Positions 18,482 to 27,664 of a DNA stretch of 64,000 nt are shown here, piece by piece. Location of the stretch: NCBI RefSeq assembly GCF_022483985.1, contig NZ_JAKVME010000001.1:2572082-2636081 (forward strand), given 5' to 3'. The notes beneath the pieces are model-generated. The model was not told where the DNA came from and did not search any database. It saw only the letters and a list, made by a program, of their open reading frames with translations. Both the position numbers and the translations under genes were made by a program. This DNA comes from Acetobacter sp. (GTDB taxonomy: Bacteria; Pseudomonadota; Alphaproteobacteria; Acetobacterales; Acetobacteraceae). Positions within the stretch are counted from its first letter, which is position 1. Each line of letters begins with the position of its first letter.

Positions 18482-20646
18482 TCATCCTCTTTCGCCAGCG
18501 GCAGATTCGGCACCCCATGCCGGCCCGGTCGCATGACCCAGAGCCTGTCTCCGCTTTCCCGCCGGTCTGACAGCATCCGCAAGCCCGAATCTGTTATCCA
18601 GACAGCCACGGCTCCCTCCCGCCAGACCGTGAAGCGATCGATGACCGGCACCCCACGGCAAGACGAACGGGCAGGAGAAACCGCCACGAACAGATCCATT
18701 CCCTGACACATCTCCGCAGGCAGAATGGCCTCGCCATCCGTCGCATCCTCCACCCGCAACAGAATAGAGCGCTTTCCCCGCGTGAGAACACAGACGCCCG
18801 CGGCTCCGTCCTCGCCACAGGCAAGATCACCGCTCGCCGTCTCTCCACGCACCGGCAGACTGACAACAGGCCTTGCGAACGCCTGCTCCAGAGCCCGACG
18901 CTCAAACCAGGCGTCCCGGGACTGACCGTTCATCAGCAACTGACCACCCTCTCGCACAGCGACGAGTCCGCCATCAGGTGTGATGACCGCGTCCGGCAGA
19001 GACTGGAAAAACGGCGAGAGGAACCCGACAAGCATCGGCACGACGCCGAAAAGCCGCCATTTTCGGCTCCACAGGCACAGCCAGCAGAGACCGAAAAGAA
19101 ACAGCGTCAGTCCCCACCCCGGCGTCATCGGCACGGCGATCCGGGCCGCAGGCCAGTGAGCGACACTTTCTGCGAGCCAGATGATGCCATCCACCCCCCA
19201 GCCCATGACATCCAGCGCCCAGCGTTCGAGATGCAACGGCATCAGCAGGACGGCGAGCAGCCCCGCTGGCATCACCCAGAGCGCCGTCATCGGCACGGCC
19301 AGAAGGTTGGCCACGACAAAGAAGGGCTGGATCTCGCCAAAATGCGCCATGGAGACCGGAAGGGTCGCCGTGCCCGCGAGCAGGCTGGTCAGGGCGAGCG
19401 TCGTGACGTGAACAAGAAAGCGACGGCTGACCGTCCCTTCGCCGTGCAGTCGCCGCAACGGAACCCGCAGCACCTCATAGCCCGCAATCAGCGCCATCAC
19501 CGCCGCGAAGGACATCTGGAACGGCACGCCGAGAATCACCGCCGGACCCGTCAGCAGCAGGACCGTCGCGGCGACCGCCAGCCCGCGCATGGAGGCGGCG
19601 TTCCGCCCCGTGACAAGCGCCAGAACGACCAGACAGGCCATGATCAGACTGCGCAGGGCGGGCAGATGCATGCCGGTCATCGTTACATAGACCACACCGC
19701 CCAGAAGCCCGCAGATCACCGCGATTTCCTTGCACGGCCAGCGCAGCGCCGTCCATTCAATGGAGGCGAGACCATAACGGACGCCCGTGACCACAAGCCC
19801 CATCACGATGCCCAGATGCAACCCCGCCACCGCCAGCAGATGCGACAGGCCGGATACCGAGAAGGCTTCCCGATCCTTGGCAGCGATGCCGCCCGAAAGA
19901 CCGACCAGCAGCGTCGAGGCGATCGCGCCGTCCGATCCCGGCAGCACGGCAGCAATACGGGCGGCGATCGCCTCCCGCAGACGCTCAAAGGCTGTGGCGG
20001 CCGTGCCCTGTTCCGCATCATCAGCCAGCACCGCCGCACCGAGCGCCCGACCGGTTCCCGCTTCCTTCCCGAACCACGCTTCCCGTTGCAGATCCCTCGC
20101 TCCCGGCATGACCGGAAAAGGTGGCGCTTCCAGCAAGGCCCGGACCCGGAGATCATTGCCCGGACCGAAGATCAGTGAATCGTCATCACGCAGTCGGATA
20201 CGCAGCGTCCGCTTCAGCGGAGCCATGCCCTCATCAAGCCATGTCTCGAAACGCACATGGGACAGGGTGACCCGTCGTCCGCCCGGCGCGCCCTCGGTCC
20301 GGGCGGGCAGGACATCCACCGCCTGAACATGACCGGTGAGAATGACGGCGCGTCGGGGAAGTTCCGGCATGGGCGGGACACGATGGTTCTCACTCCATGC
20401 CGCCAGAAAGCCGAGGCTCAGACACAGCAGCGCACAGCCTGCCATCCGTCCGCCCAGCCGATGCCAGCCCACTATGAGAAAGGGGGCAGACAACACCAGA
20501 CCAGCCGGAGCCCACCAGAACACAGGCTCCGCGAGAGGCTGAAAATAGGCCAGCACACCGAGAGCGATGAAAACCGGCAGCCAGAGCGGCAGCCTGTGAC
20601 GTTCTGAGAGAAGCAGCGTCTGCAAGCGGGTCAGTACACCCTTCAC
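18475..20646 (-). CDS. comEC: ComEC/Rec2 family DNA-uptake channel protein
   Basis: Polytopic inner-membrane protein that in competent bacteria passes single-stranded DNA into the cytoplasm. 723 residues: N-terminal helices with a DUF4131 region, then the Competence domain with the diagnostic SGLSHLLAVAGLHLGIVMGL and many helices, then a soluble C-terminal part. That last part lacks the HxHxDH zinc signature of the metallo-beta-lactamase domain found in longer ComEC proteins. GTG start at 20646, only about 20 bp after the terminator of the preceding gene, so the transcript start must be very close or the true start lies further in. Confidence 0.92.
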   Translation of the reverse strand: MKGVLTRLQTLLLSERHRLPLWLPVFIALGVLAYFQPLAEPVFWWAPAGLVLSAPFLIVGWHRLGGRMAGCALLCLSLGFLAAWSENHRVPPMPELPRRAVILTGHVQAVDVLPARTEGAPGGRRVTLSHVRFETWLDEGMAPLKRTLRIRLRDDDSLIFGPGNDLRVRALLEAPPFPVMPGARDLQREAWFGKEAGTGRALGAAVLADDAEQGTAATAFERLREAIAARIAAVLPGSDGAIASTLLVGLSGGIAAKDREAFSVSGLSHLLAVAGLHLGIVMGLVVTGVRYGLASIEWTALRWPCKEIAVICGLLGGVVYVTMTGMHLPALRSLIMACLVVLALVTGRNAASMRGLAVAATVLLLTGPAVILGVPFQMSFAAVMALIAGYEVLRVPLRRLHGEGTVSRRFLVHVTTLALTSLLAGTATLPVSMAHFGEIQPFFVVANLLAVPMTALWVMPAGLLAVLLMPLHLERWALDVMGWGVDGIIWLAESVAHWPAARIAVPMTPGWGLTLFLFGLCWLCLWSRKWRLFGVVPMLVGFLSPFFQSLPDAVITPDGGLVAVREGGQLLMNGQSRDAWFERRALEQAFARPVVSLPVRGETASGDLACGEDGAAGVCVLTRGKRSILLRVEDATDGEAILPAEMCQGMDLFVAVSPARSSCRGVPVIDRFTVWREGAVAVWITDSGLRMLSDRRESGDRLWVMRPGRHGVPNLPLAKEDER

Positions 20647-20666
20647 CGGCTCGCCACTCCCGAAAC

Positions 20667-20699
20667 AAAAAAGCCTGCACTCTATGTGCAGGCTTTTAA
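20667..20699 (-). terminator. Rho-independent terminator of the YPDV-repeat gene
   Basis: GCCTGCAC / GTGCAGGC with the loop TCTAT, flanked by A6 on one side and T4 on the other. Read on the minus strand it ends in six Ts, just beyond the gene ending at 20780 and just before comEC. Confidence 0.85.
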
Positions 20700-20779
20700 G
20701 CTGATCGCCAAGACGAACTCACAAGACGGGACTGGCAGAACGGGCCAGAGCGTGTCCTACCGTCGGCAGGACGTCCGTC

Positions 20780-21220
20780 TCAGGGTTTGATGCGACGGCC
20801 CTCGGAGGCGCCGAAAAACACGTAATGCGCGAAGAGGTCTTCGGAATATCCCTCAAGGTCGGGATTGGCGGCGAGGTATGCCTTGCCGTCAAACGCCGCG
20901 TTCGGTTTGCGGCCTTCACGGAAACCGTTCATCTGGTAATGTGTCGCGGGATCAATGCCTGCGTCAGCCACGTCCGGATAGGTTTCCAGATACCAGCGGG
21001 CGTCGAAATACAGGGCTTCCGGAACGGGAGCGACCTTGACCGGAACAACAACCTCAACAGGCGTTTCCACGACTTCAGCTTCAAATTCGGAGAGAAGATC
21101 TTCCTTGCCGGCCGGATTTTTTTTCACGGCGGCCGCTCTCCCCGAAGCCGTGGCGGACTTCGTCGCTGATGAGCGTGTCTTACCTGCTTTTGCTGCCTTC
21201 ATCACACTGGCTCGTGCCAC
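20780..21220 (-). CDS. Small protein with basic N-terminus and two YPDV-type repeats
   Basis: 146 residues from a GTG with AAGGAG 8 nt upstream (chosen over the upstream TTG at 21253). Residues 1-38 are Lys/Ala/Ser/Thr-rich (KAAKAGKTRSSATKSATASG), then comes a Val/Pro/Glu linker, then two related units: FDARWYLETYPDVADAGIDP...GFREGRKP (72-107) and FDGKAYLAANPDLEGYS...ASEGRRIKP (110-146). From memory this repeat occurs fused to glycosyltransferases in Alphaproteobacteria. No signal peptide. Function unknown; a carbohydrate- or surface-linked role is a guess. Confidence 0.75.
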   Translation of the reverse strand: MARASVMKAAKAGKTRSSATKSATASGRAAAVKKNPAGKEDLLSEFEAEVVETPVEVVVPVKVAPVPEALYFDARWYLETYPDVADAGIDPATHYQMNGFREGRKPNAAFDGKAYLAANPDLEGYSEDLFAHYVFFGASEGRRIKP

Positions 21221-21384
21221 GAATTCTTCTCCTTGGTTCACCGAAGCCTGCAAATCGGCCTATTAGGTCGGGAATTTAACAATCTGGTCAGGAATGACAA
21301 TGCAACAGAGCACGAGAATTGCGTTAAAAATAGGACTGTAACGATTTATGTTTCTTCCCTCTTGATTTCGGAATGTAGCTCTCC

Positions 21385-22785
21385 TTGGCCAAACAACCTC
21401 TCCATCGTTTCGTCTGCCAGTCCTGCGGCGCGGTCTATCCCAAATGGTCCGGGAAATGCGAAGCCTGCCACGAATGGAACACCATTGTTGAGGAAACGGT
21501 CGAACCGACCGCCTCCCGCGCGGGCAAGTCGAAACGACGCCTGACTTTCACCGGCCTGGAAGGCAGCGCCGAGCCTCCGGCGCGGATCGGCACCAGCATC
21601 GCCGAACTGGACCGAGTGCTGGGAGGCGGCCTCGTCCCCGCATCGGTTGTTCTGGTGGGGGGCGATCCCGGTATCGGCAAATCGACGCTACTGCTCCAGA
21701 CTGCCTGCCGTCTCGCCGCCACCGGGCAGAAAGTGATCTATATTTCAGGCGAAGAGGCCGTCGAGCAGATTCGGATGCGGGCCAGACGGCTTGAGCTGAA
21801 TGCACCGACGCTGGAACTGGCCGCTTCCATCAATGTCTCCGACATCACCGCCACCCTTGAAACCGACACGCCACCCGGCCTCGTCATCATCGATTCAATC
21901 CAGACCATGTGGCTCGACACGATCGAGAGCGCGCCCGGCTCCGTCGCGCAGGTCCGAGCCTGCGCTTTTGAGTTGATCCGTCTCGCCAAAAAACGCGGCT
22001 TCGCGCTCATTCTGGTCGGACATGTGACCAAAGAGGGCGGTCTGGCCGGGCCGCGCGTGATGGAACACATGGTCGATGCCGTGATGTATTTCGAAGGTGA
22101 TCGCGGGCACCAGTTCCGTATCCTGCGCGCCGCGAAAAACCGTTTCGGCGCGACCGATGAAATCGGCGTCTTCGCCATGACCGACCGTGGTCTCGTGGAA
22201 GTCCCCAACCCTTCCGCACTCTTTCTGGCCGAGCGGCATGGCAATATTGCCGGTTCCGCAGTGTTCGCAGGTCTTGAAGGCACACGCCCGGTTCTTCTGG
22301 AAGTACAGGCGCTGCTGTCTCCAAAAGCGGGAGAAGGCAGCCCGCGCCGCGCCGTGGTCGGCTGGGACACCGGACGCCTGTCGATGCTGCTGGCCGTGCT
22401 GGAAGCCCGGTGCGGCCTCAAGCTCTCCGGCATGGATGTCTATCTGAATTTCGCCGGGGGCCTGCGCGTCACCGAGCCCGCCGCCGATCTGGCCGCCGCC
22501 GCCGCCATCATTTCCGCGGCGACCGGCCAGCCCACCAGTTCCGGGTCGGTCTTCTTCGGGGAAATCGGTCTTTCCGGCGAGATCCGGCAGGTGCCTCAGT
22601 CCGATCTGCGTCTGCGGGAAGCGCAGAAGCTGGGATTCACCACGGCTGTCTTACCCCGGCGCGTAGCGCGGGGAGCCGCCCGCACGAAGCCGCCGGCGGG
22701 TCTTGAGTTGCAGGAGCTCGGTCATCTTTCCAGTCTGGTCGCCGCGATGGGCGGCAATGGCACCCGTGATTCCAAAGAGGACTGA
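21385..22785 (+). CDS. radA: DNA repair protein RadA
   Basis: RecA-like ATPase that drives branch migration of recombination intermediates. 466 residues: an N-terminal zinc finger (Cys11, Cys14, Cys25, Cys28; CQSCGAVYPKWSGKCEAC), Walker A GGDPGIGKSTLL, the RadA-specific KNRFG motif, and a C-terminal Lon-like domain (MDVYLNFAGGLRVTEPAADL). TTG start at 21385. The 5' leader (21221-21384) is AT-rich. Confidence 0.96.
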   Translation: MAKQPLHRFVCQSCGAVYPKWSGKCEACHEWNTIVEETVEPTASRAGKSKRRLTFTGLEGSAEPPARIGTSIAELDRVLGGGLVPASVVLVGGDPGIGKSTLLLQTACRLAATGQKVIYISGEEAVEQIRMRARRLELNAPTLELAASINVSDITATLETDTPPGLVIIDSIQTMWLDTIESAPGSVAQVRACAFELIRLAKKRGFALILVGHVTKEGGLAGPRVMEHMVDAVMYFEGDRGHQFRILRAAKNRFGATDEIGVFAMTDRGLVEVPNPSALFLAERHGNIAGSAVFAGLEGTRPVLLEVQALLSPKAGEGSPRRAVVGWDTGRLSMLLAVLEARCGLKLSGMDVYLNFAGGLRVTEPAADLAAAAAIISAATGQPTSSGSVFFGEIGLSGEIRQVPQSDLRLREAQKLGFTTAVLPRRVARGAARTKPPAGLELQELGHLSSLVAAMGGNGTRDSKED

Positions 22786-22824
22786 AACTCGGAGGCAGGG
22801 GAATGGACAGGTCGCACGGCTGTT

Positions 22825-22990
22825 TCTATCCCTGTTACCTATGGCTTTTCTGCCGATGGGACGCTCCACGAACGCCACCAAAGACGACGCCTTTGGAAAC
22901 CGTTTTGCTTGCGACAAGTTAAGCTCAACGGGCCTGCGTCCCTTATGGGTGCGGGCAGAACCCGCATCGACCTCTGCAAAGATCAGCCAG
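22825..22990 (+). repeat. Intergenic repeat family 1, copy 2 (degenerate)
   Basis: Core ACCAAAGACGACGCCTTTGGAAACCG, then GGGCCTGCGTCCCTTATGGGTGCGGGCAGAACCCGCATCGACC. It ends TCTGCAAAGATCAGCCAG, matching the end of the copy at 31630-31798. The GGGGCGCTGCCCC hairpin has decayed. It fills most of the radA/YidB-like gap. Confidence 0.75.
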
Positions 22991-23038
22991 TTATGCCGAT
23001 CATATGAGCAACCTGCTTACATGGGAAAGAATGAGTAA

Positions 23039-23449
23039 ATGAGTGGTTTCCTCAACAAACTCAAGGACAAGGCTCTGAGTGTTTCCGGAGTTGAAGACAA
23101 GGCCGCCGATGCCCTCAAACGTCTTCTCGCTTCCGAAACCGGACAGGCTGGCGTCGAACATCTCATGCAGCAGTTCGAGAAGGCCGGTCTGGGCGACAAG
23201 GCCCGCTCATGGGTTGGACCCGGTCCCCGGCAGCCGCTCACAACAGAGGAAGTCCAGCGTGTTCTGACCAGTGATCAGGCAAAATTTCTCGCCAGTTGCA
23301 CCGGACTTCCCCTCGCGCCGCTGCTGCCGGTGATCGCCAGACTGCTGCCACTGGTCATTGCAAAAATGGCTGACCGCAACGAGAGCGGCGGCGCGGCTGT
23401 CGAGGATGCTCTCGCCGACCTTAAAGCGGCCGAAGCACCAGAATCCTGA
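23039..23449 (+). CDS. YidB-like (DUF937) protein
   Basis: 136 residues with the conserved YidB core: an LLMQQFEKAGLGDKARSWVG-type helix (HLMQQFEKAGLGDKARSWVG), GPRQPLTTEEVQRVL, and a hydrophobic LPLAPLLPVIARLLPLVIAKM segment near the C-terminus. The molecular role of this family is not established. ATG at 23039; no close neighbour shares its direction beyond radA, with a repeat between them. Confidence 0.82.
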   Translation: MSGFLNKLKDKALSVSGVEDKAADALKRLLASETGQAGVEHLMQQFEKAGLGDKARSWVGPGPRQPLTTEEVQRVLTSDQAKFLASCTGLPLAPLLPVIARLLPLVIAKMADRNESGGAAVEDALADLKAAEAPES

Positions 23450-23587
23450 AACGGATACTGACTGCTGAAGCTGTCACCAGACCCCGGCGTCAGCAGCAGG
23501 ACGCCACTTGATGGCGGGGGCAAGAACCGCGTTCCCTACCTTCCGACAAGTGTAATACGGTCAACATAACTGCCTACCAATTTGCGG

Positions 23588-23745
23588 ACATCGAAGCGGG
23601 CGCTGTCCGCCCCCGCAAAGGACCGCAGGCCCCTTGCCCCCGATCTGTTGCAAACCGGTTTCCAAAGGCGCGCCTTTGGCGGGGCTCGGGGCAGCACCCC
23701 GTAAAATCTCCCCGACAGGAACGAACAGACAGAAAGGCTGTCGGT
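23588..23745 (-). repeat. Intergenic repeat family 1, copy 3
   Basis: Read on the minus strand: TTTTACGGGGTGCTGCCCCG, then GCCAAAGGCGCGCCTTTGG (a palindromic core), AAACCGGTTTGCAACAGATCG, GGGGCCTGCGGTCC and a final GC stem. It lies between the convergent ends of the YidB-like gene and the OmpA-like gene; nothing else is visible in 23450-23777. Confidence 0.85.
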
Positions 23746-23777
23746 ATGACAGGCATCCTGCCGCGCCAGAAACGGTA

Positions 23778-24593
23778 CTATTTCTCCGCCGGAGCCTCAT
23801 CGGAGCGGCGGATATCGGCCCTGTCAGCAGGTGTTTCAATTCCCGTCCTGTCAGGAAGGCCGATCACACGGACATAAATCCGCGTTGACGGAATCCCGGC
23901 GTTCATCAGGACCGCCCGGACAGTCAGCCCACGGCTCAGCGACATGCGACGCGGACGCGACAGATCATTCGGAACGCCGCTGGCCGTCACATCGACAAGC
24001 GCCCTCACGTCCGGATGTTCTTTCAGCATGTTGGCGAACGCCAGAATGCCGTTTTTCGTTTCCGGGTTAAGCTGCGCCGAATCCGCGCCGAACGTCACGC
24101 GCAGTCCGCCGCTGATCGGCATAACCTCGCCCTTGGCGTCTTTGGACGGTTGAGGGTCAGGCGGCATCGGGAACGGATGCAGTTCGACGGGGATCACGAC
24201 AGGCGTCAGCACCGGAGGGGAAGGAGGCGCAGCAGGAATCGTCGCTGCTGGCGGGGGTTTGGTGGGCTTCGCCGCAGACGGGGGCGTCCCGGCCGTTGCT
24301 GTGGCGGAGGGAGAACTCTGCGTTTCCGGTTTGGTCGTCCCAGGCGTCTGCGCTGTTTTCCGGGCAGGCCCCGCCTGCCTGTGCACAGGCTTTCTGGCTG
24401 GAGCCGCCTCGGATTCCGGCTTTTCCGGCGCGGCTCCGCCGAGCGCACCCAGCGCCGAAGTGTCCGTGGTGATCTGCGCGTGCGCTACGCCCACCACACC
24501 GGCCACCGTCAGCCCCGTAACCACTAGCATGCCGGTCATCGCAGAAAGGCGACGGCCTTCGGGCTTATGAAAGGATTTTTTCAAATCACTCAT
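23778..24593 (-). CDS. OmpA-family protein with polyproline linker
   Basis: 271 residues. A hydrophobic N-terminal segment (about 20-40, TGMLVVTGLTVAGVVGVAHA; signal peptide or anchor) is followed by a long Ala/Pro/Thr linker with runs such as KPPPAATIPAAPPSPPV, then an OmpA-like peptidoglycan-binding domain (GLRVTFGADSAQLNPETKNGILAFANML...). The Arg-rich RPRRMSLSRGLTVRAVL helix fits the domain's second half. The ATG at 24593 is preferred because upstream codons add only unlikely residues. The polyproline runs would need EF-P, encoded two genes upstream. Confidence 0.82.
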   Translation of the reverse strand: MSDLKKSFHKPEGRRLSAMTGMLVVTGLTVAGVVGVAHAQITTDTSALGALGGAAPEKPESEAAPARKPVHRQAGPARKTAQTPGTTKPETQSSPSATATAGTPPSAAKPTKPPPAATIPAAPPSPPVLTPVVIPVELHPFPMPPDPQPSKDAKGEVMPISGGLRVTFGADSAQLNPETKNGILAFANMLKEHPDVRALVDVTASGVPNDLSRPRRMSLSRGLTVRAVLMNAGIPSTRIYVRVIGLPDRTGIETPADRADIRRSDEAPAEK

Positions 24594-24706
24594 GCAAAAG
24601 GGCCTCGGGACAACGTGGACCGGATGATCCTGTAGCGCACGCGGCACGCTCCGGGATCACGGAAAACCGCCTTCGAGGATTGACTCGAAAAGTGGCGAAC
24701 GAAAGA

Positions 24707-25540
24707 TCAGGCGGCGGTCAGGCCATCCGCCACAATCTCCCGCAGCTTGCCATGCATATGGCCGTTACCAGCCACGATCAGCACATCATCGGGCAGATCG
24801 TTGAGGTCGTTACCCTCAGTGTCCGTGCAATGACCGCCTGCTTCACGCACCAGCAGGGCACCGGCTGCGCAGTCCCACGGCTTGATGCCGAATTCCCAGT
24901 ATCCCTCGTAACGGCCTGCCGCGACCCAGGCCAGATCAAGCGCAGCCGCACCGAAACGGCGGATACCCGCCACCTGCGGCATGAGCGTGCCCATGACGCG
25001 GGCAAACGGCAGACGACGCTTCGGAGAAACCTTGGCGAAAGGGATACCGGTCGCGAACAGGGATTCCAGCATGTCGCGACGTGCCGACACGCGGATGCGC
25101 CGGTCGTTCAGATATGCACCGACACCTTTTTCGGCCCAGAACATCTCGCCCGCTGCCGGATTATAGACCACAGCCGCGACAAGTTCGATGGAACCGTCAG
25201 GCAGACGACGCTGGAGACCGATGGAAATCGCCCAGTGCGGAATGCCGTGCAGGAAGTTGGTCGTGCCGTCGAGCGGATCAACCACCCAGCGCCATGTCCA
25301 GTTTTCACTACCCGACTCGCCGCTCTCCTCCATGAGAAAAGCGTAGCCGGGACGCGCCCGTTCCAGTTCTTCCCTCAGGGTGCGCTCGGCACGCAGATCG
25401 GCCTGCGACACGAAGTCACCCGGTCCCTTGATGCTGACCTGAAGCTGCTCGACCTCGTTGAAGTCACGCAGAAGACGCTTCGCTGCCTTTTCGGCGGCGG
25501 CCTGCATCACGGTCATTACGGGAGAAAGACGCATCGCCAC
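24707..25540 (-). CDS. suhB: Inositol-1-monophosphatase family protein (SuhB-like)
   Basis: Mg2+-dependent phosphatase of the IMPase superfamily. Key motifs: the EES in FLMEESGESG (first metal-binding Glu), DPLDGTTNF (metal-binding Asp residues), and C-terminal WDCAAGALLVREAGG. 277 residues, family-typical. GTG at 25540 or ATG at 25534 could be the start. In E. coli SuhB also has a role in rRNA transcription; whether this one does is unknown. Confidence 0.93.
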   Translation of the reverse strand: MAMRLSPVMTVMQAAAEKAAKRLLRDFNEVEQLQVSIKGPGDFVSQADLRAERTLREELERARPGYAFLMEESGESGSENWTWRWVVDPLDGTTNFLHGIPHWAISIGLQRRLPDGSIELVAAVVYNPAAGEMFWAEKGVGAYLNDRRIRVSARRDMLESLFATGIPFAKVSPKRRLPFARVMGTLMPQVAGIRRFGAAALDLAWVAAGRYEGYWEFGIKPWDCAAGALLVREAGGHCTDTEGNDLNDLPDDVLIVAGNGHMHGKLREIVADGLTAA

Positions 25541-25574
25541 GACATTTGATCCTGTAGGAAAGCGGAAAATGGAA

Positions 25575-25603
25575 TCACCGGAGTCGGGAGTCTTCTCCGG
25601 TGA
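25575..25603 (-). terminator. Possible terminator of efp
   Basis: TCACCGGAG / CTCCGGTGA, a 9-bp stem with an 11-nt loop, 24 bp beyond the efp stop. On the minus strand it is followed by TTCCATTTTCC, a weak T-tract. Confidence 0.5.
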
Positions 25604-25626
25604 TAGTCAGTGTCGGCCGGAATCCC

Positions 25627-26193
25627 TCAGGATTTCGCACGCTCCACATAAGTTGCGTCATCCGTGCGGACCACGATGCGCTCACCAGCCTCGATGAACG
25701 GCGGCACCATCGTCTTGACGCCGTTGGACAGCTTCGCGGGCTTGTAGGAGGAACTGGCCGTCTGGCCTTTCACAACCGGGTCAGCCTCGATGATCTCAAG
25801 CGTGACATGCGGTGGCAGCGTCACGGCGACCGGGTCACCTTCGACGAGGTTCACGTTCAGCACCATATTGTCCTGGAGGAACGGCGCCTGATCACCCAGA
25901 AGCTCCAGCGGAATCATGAACTGCTCGAATGTCTCAGGGTCCATGAGAACCAGCGTCTCACCGTCCATATAGGAATAGTTATATTCCTTGTCTTCGGTGA
26001 TCAGACGCTCGACCGTGTCGGCTGTACGCCAGCGCTCGTTGGTCTTGTTGCCCGTCTTCAGGTCGCGCATTTCAACCTGAATGAACGCGCCGCCCTTGCC
26101 CGGCGTGATGATCTGCTGCTTGAGGACCGTCCAGCGACGACCGTCATGCTCAATGACCTGGCCCGCGCGGATCAGGTTTGCCTGCTGTTTCAT
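25627..26193 (-). CDS. efp: Elongation factor P
   Basis: Relieves ribosomes stalled at consecutive prolines. The 188 residues span the three beta-barrel domains, with the modifiable lysine in the loop ITPGKGGAF and the C-terminal motif AGERIVVRTDDATYVERAK. ATG at 26193 with GGGATAAG upstream. On the same strand, 368 bp upstream, lies tRNA-Pro(GGG). The gap 26194-26561 holds no gene I can support. Confidence 0.97.
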   Translation of the reverse strand: MKQQANLIRAGQVIEHDGRRWTVLKQQIITPGKGGAFIQVEMRDLKTGNKTNERWRTADTVERLITEDKEYNYSYMDGETLVLMDPETFEQFMIPLELLGDQAPFLQDNMVLNVNLVEGDPVAVTLPPHVTLEIIEADPVVKGQTASSSYKPAKLSNGVKTMVPPFIEAGERIVVRTDDATYVERAKS

Positions 26194-26561
26194 AACTTAT
26201 CCCTGAAGAAGGAAACACTGGGGATCAAAGGCGGGCTTCTACTCCCCGGACGGCAGAAGAGCAAGGTCAGACCAGCAGGATGGCTCTCTGATGGCCTCGC
26301 CGAGAGCACCTGCTACGGCGCATCCCGCGTCACCTCAGCGCTTATCTCTGGCAACCACGTGCTCCGGGAATGACCAAAGCTGCGTCTCAGCCGGACAGAG
26401 TTCGAAACCCGTGTTCGTACTCAACCGGGCCACGCCAGACGGACATCAGCACAGAACGACCGCGGCACGCCAACAGCCCATACAGGCGTGGCAGACGCTA
26501 AAATCCGATCATATTTTTGGAAGTGTTCCTTACTGACGATTTACCCATAAACGGATAAATA
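26194..26561. other. Intergenic region without recognisable gene
   Basis: 368 bp between tRNA-Pro and efp. No reading frame with convincing homology, no strong terminator and no repeat-family copy were seen. It presumably carries the efp promoter. Confidence 0.6.
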
Positions 26562-26635
26562 TCGGGCAGGCGGGATTCGAACCCACGACCCCCAGTCCCC
26601 CAGACTGATGCGCTACCAGGCTGCGCTACTGCCCG
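26562..26635 (-). tRNA. tRNA-Pro (anticodon GGG)
   Basis: Read on the minus strand: acceptor CGGGCAG pairing with CTGCCCG, D arm GCGC...GCGC, anticodon stem TCAGT/ACTGG with the loop CTGGGGG (anticodon GGG at its centre), and T arm GTGGG-TTCGAAT-CCCGC. 74 nt including the discriminator A. The 3' CCA is not encoded. It decodes CCC and CCU. Confidence 0.97.
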
Positions 26636-26707
26636 TCAGTAATGAACGGCCACTCTCTAGCAGGCTTGCCGACCCTCCACAAGAGAGGTTCGACAGCAAT
26701 CGGCGCT

Positions 26708-27280
26708 TTAACCGACCGTCAGACTGGCCTTGACCTCAGCCAGCCGGAGCAGAATGTCTTCGAGACTTTTCCGCATCCGGTCATGCTCATTTTCCAGCCG
26801 CTCGTCACGCACAGTCACCGTGACAACCTGCGGCTCAGGCTGCACAGCCTGCATGAGCGGAGGAGCAACCGCCTGTGGCTCATCATCCTGCGACTGACAC
26901 ATGTCTGGCTCAGAAACCGTTTCAGGCCCAGAAGCGTCGGCAGTCCTGCCGCTGACTTCCTCTTCCAGCCCTTCCGGCCCCTTTTCACGGAGAACGCGCT
27001 GGACACCTTTGATGGTGTAACCCTTGACGTAAAGCAGCGTCGCAATCCGCCGAAGCAGATCGACATCCTCAGGCCGGTAATACCGGCGTCCACCGCCCCT
27101 TTTCAGGGGCCGCACCTGCTCAAAGCGCGTTTCCCAGAAACGCAGCACGTGCTGGGGAACCTTCAGTTCATCAGCGACCTCGCTGATGGTGCGGAAGGCC
27201 AGCGGACCCTTGCGCCCGCGAATTTCGTCGTCTGCTTCGTGTGTATCTGGAGCGGTTTCCGGATTTTCCCCGGCGCTCAT
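26708..27280 (-). CDS. MerR-family transcriptional regulator
   Basis: 190 residues. A MerR winged helix (about 29-100) has [22 protein letters not shown] and the [15 protein letters not shown] wing; a linker and a C-terminal coiled coil ([22 protein letters not shown]) follow. The start overlaps the ihfA stop by ATGA. This merR-next-to-ihfA arrangement is conserved in many alphaproteobacteria; the target genes are not known. Confidence 0.92.
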   Translation of the reverse strand: MSAGENPETAPDTHEADDEIRGRKGPLAFRTISEVADELKVPQHVLRFWETRFEQVRPLKRGGGRRYYRPEDVDLLRRIATLLYVKGYTIKGVQRVLREKGPEGLEEEVSGRTADASGPETVSEPDMCQSQDDEPQAVAPPLMQAVQPEPQVVTVTVRDERLENEHDRMRKSLEDILLRLAEVKASLTVG

Positions 27281-27570
27281 TCAGAGGCTCCATTGACCGC
27301 GCCACGAAGAATATGGCTGGGCCGGAAGGAGATCACCGAACGGGGGAGAATGGGAATCTCCACGCCGGTCTTCGGATTTCGACCGCTCCGCTGGCCTTTC
27401 CGGCGCACCATGAAAGTGCCGAACCCGCTGATCTTCACCGATTCCCCGGATTCAAGCGCAGCCGACATTGTTTCAAGGACGGCTTCCAGCAGCGCCACGG
27501 ACTCACTCCGGGACAGGCCGACTTCCGTATAGATGTGTTCCGCCAGACTGGCGCGCGTTACCGTGCTCAT
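27277..27570 (-). CDS. ihfA: Integration host factor subunit alpha
   Basis: DNA-bending HU/IHF-family protein, dimer partner of IhfB. 97 residues with the ihfA hallmarks: [44 protein letters not shown] (beta arms) and a conserved proline at the arm tip, then [10 protein letters not shown]. Overlaps the merR gene by 4 nt; fabH is 94 bp upstream. Confidence 0.96.
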   Translation of the reverse strand: MSTVTRASLAEHIYTEVGLSRSESVALLEAVLETMSAALESGESVKISGFGTFMVRRKGQRSGRNPKTGVEIPILPRSVISFRPSHILRGAVNGASE

Positions 27571-27664
27571 GTCTCACAAGGTAACATGCTGATGCGGGCC
27601 GTCAATTACGTCATGCAGGAGAAAATCGTCCGTCAGATAAATTGACCGGCGGACGGAACCAACC

